Assembly: GCA_900555665.1 (NCBI GenBank)
Contig: USLX01000098.1
Span: 1 to 5,205 of the forward strand
Length of the DNA stretch: 5,205 bases
Origin: an uncultured Eubacteriales bacterium
Lineage (GTDB): Bacteria > Bacillota > Clostridia > Oscillospirales > Oscillospiraceae
Direction: 5' to 3'
The translations under genes and the position numbers were made by a program. The notes under the pieces are model-generated. The model was not told the DNA's origin, made no database searches, and saw only the letters and a list, made by a program, of their open reading frames with translations. Below, piece by piece: positions 4,883-5,205 of this stretch (position 1 is its first letter; the number at the start of each line of letters is the position of its first letter).

Positions 4883-5205
4883 TTACTGGACAATGAAGTT
4901 GACGGACTCGTCGCCCTGCTTGTCCTGGCCGAAGACGTAGTCCTTGCCGGGCATGATGGCGTTGAGCACGATGCCGACGATGGAGCCGACCGCGAGACCG
5001 GACAGGCTGATCGGCCCGAGCTGCAGCGCACCGGCGCTGGAGTAGCTGATGCCGATGGAGAGGACGAGGATCAGGGCCGCGACGAGGACGTTGCGGGACT
5101 TCGTGAAGTCGACCTTGTTCTCGACGACGTTGCGCACACCGACCGCGGAAATCATGCCGTAGAGCACGAGGCTGACGCCGCCGATGGTGCCGCCGGGCAT
5201 GGAGG
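4883..5205 (-). CDS. uraA: Uracil/xanthine (NCS2/UraA-type) permease, C-terminal part
   Basis: Only the last 107 codons are in the window; the start lies beyond its right edge, and the coding frame is open to the end. The product is an inner-membrane nucleobase transporter of the NCS2 family, most likely a proton-coupled uracil permease. Visible signatures are PGGTIGGVSLVLYGMISAVG followed by the conserved VENKVDF, then two more hydrophobic segments (around VLVAALILVLSIGISYSS and ISLSGLAVGSIVGIVLNAIM), as in the last membrane segments of UraA/PyrP. It ends in a short hydrophilic tail rich in Asp and Gln. The gene is convergent with the small-protein genes. Uracil rather than xanthine is inferred from overall resemblance, since the substrate-site helices are outside the window. 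Confidence 0.85.
   Translation of the reverse strand, partial: SMPGGTIGGVSLVLYGMISAVGVRNVVENKVDFTKSRNVLVAALILVLSIGISYSSAGALQLGPISLSGLAVGSIVGIVLNAIMPGKDYVFGQDKQGDESVNFIVQ

Noticed and set aside
1..5205. tRNA, rRNA, CRISPR array, insertion sequence or phage genes
   Set aside because: No cloverleaf-like segment, regularly spaced repeat, transposase motif or terminal inverted repeat pair was seen on either strand.

Overview
The window looks like chromosome from a high-GC, low-coding-density Firmicute, probably a spore-forming member of the Oscillospiraceae/Clostridia. This rests on strong GGAGG-type ribosome binding sites, sigma-A-like promoters, matches to the Spo0A box, and a Nudix hydrolase and manganese-type cation diffusion facilitator of clostridial or streptococcal style. 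The taxonomic placement is inference; there is no rRNA or marker gene.

Layout from left to right. Two strong hairpins (16-36 and 59-87) precede an exported M23 zinc metallopeptidase read leftward (1057 to 104). About 0.9 kb of very GC-rich DNA without a convincing gene follows. It ends in two tandem copies of an 18-bp palindrome (1963-2004), which overlap a leftward promoter and lie upstream of a rightward one. The rightward promoter (TTGTAA-17-TATAAT) drives a 397-aa cation diffusion facilitator (2103-3296) whose metal-site residues (Asn/Asp in TM2, Asp/Asp in TM5) resemble Mn2+ exporters such as MntE. A strong hairpin and a 354-nt gene-free GC-rich gap follow, then an ADP-ribose pyrophosphatase-type Nudix hydrolase (3690-4250).

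The most interesting part is 4257-4665. Two exact and one near match to the Spo0A box lie just before a possible promoter. Next come a six-codon leader reading frame, a hairpin that would pair with the next ribosome binding site, and two overlapping small reading frames (52 and 33 codons), each with a well-placed Shine-Dalgarno sequence. Neither small frame is an obvious family member. The window ends with the C-terminal part of a leftward uracil/xanthine (NCS2) permease and its terminator hairpins.

The genes do not form one pathway. They look like single-gene units separated by long intergenic spaces: wall peptidase, metal efflux, nucleotide-sugar housekeeping, a possibly sporulation-linked small-protein unit, and pyrimidine uptake.
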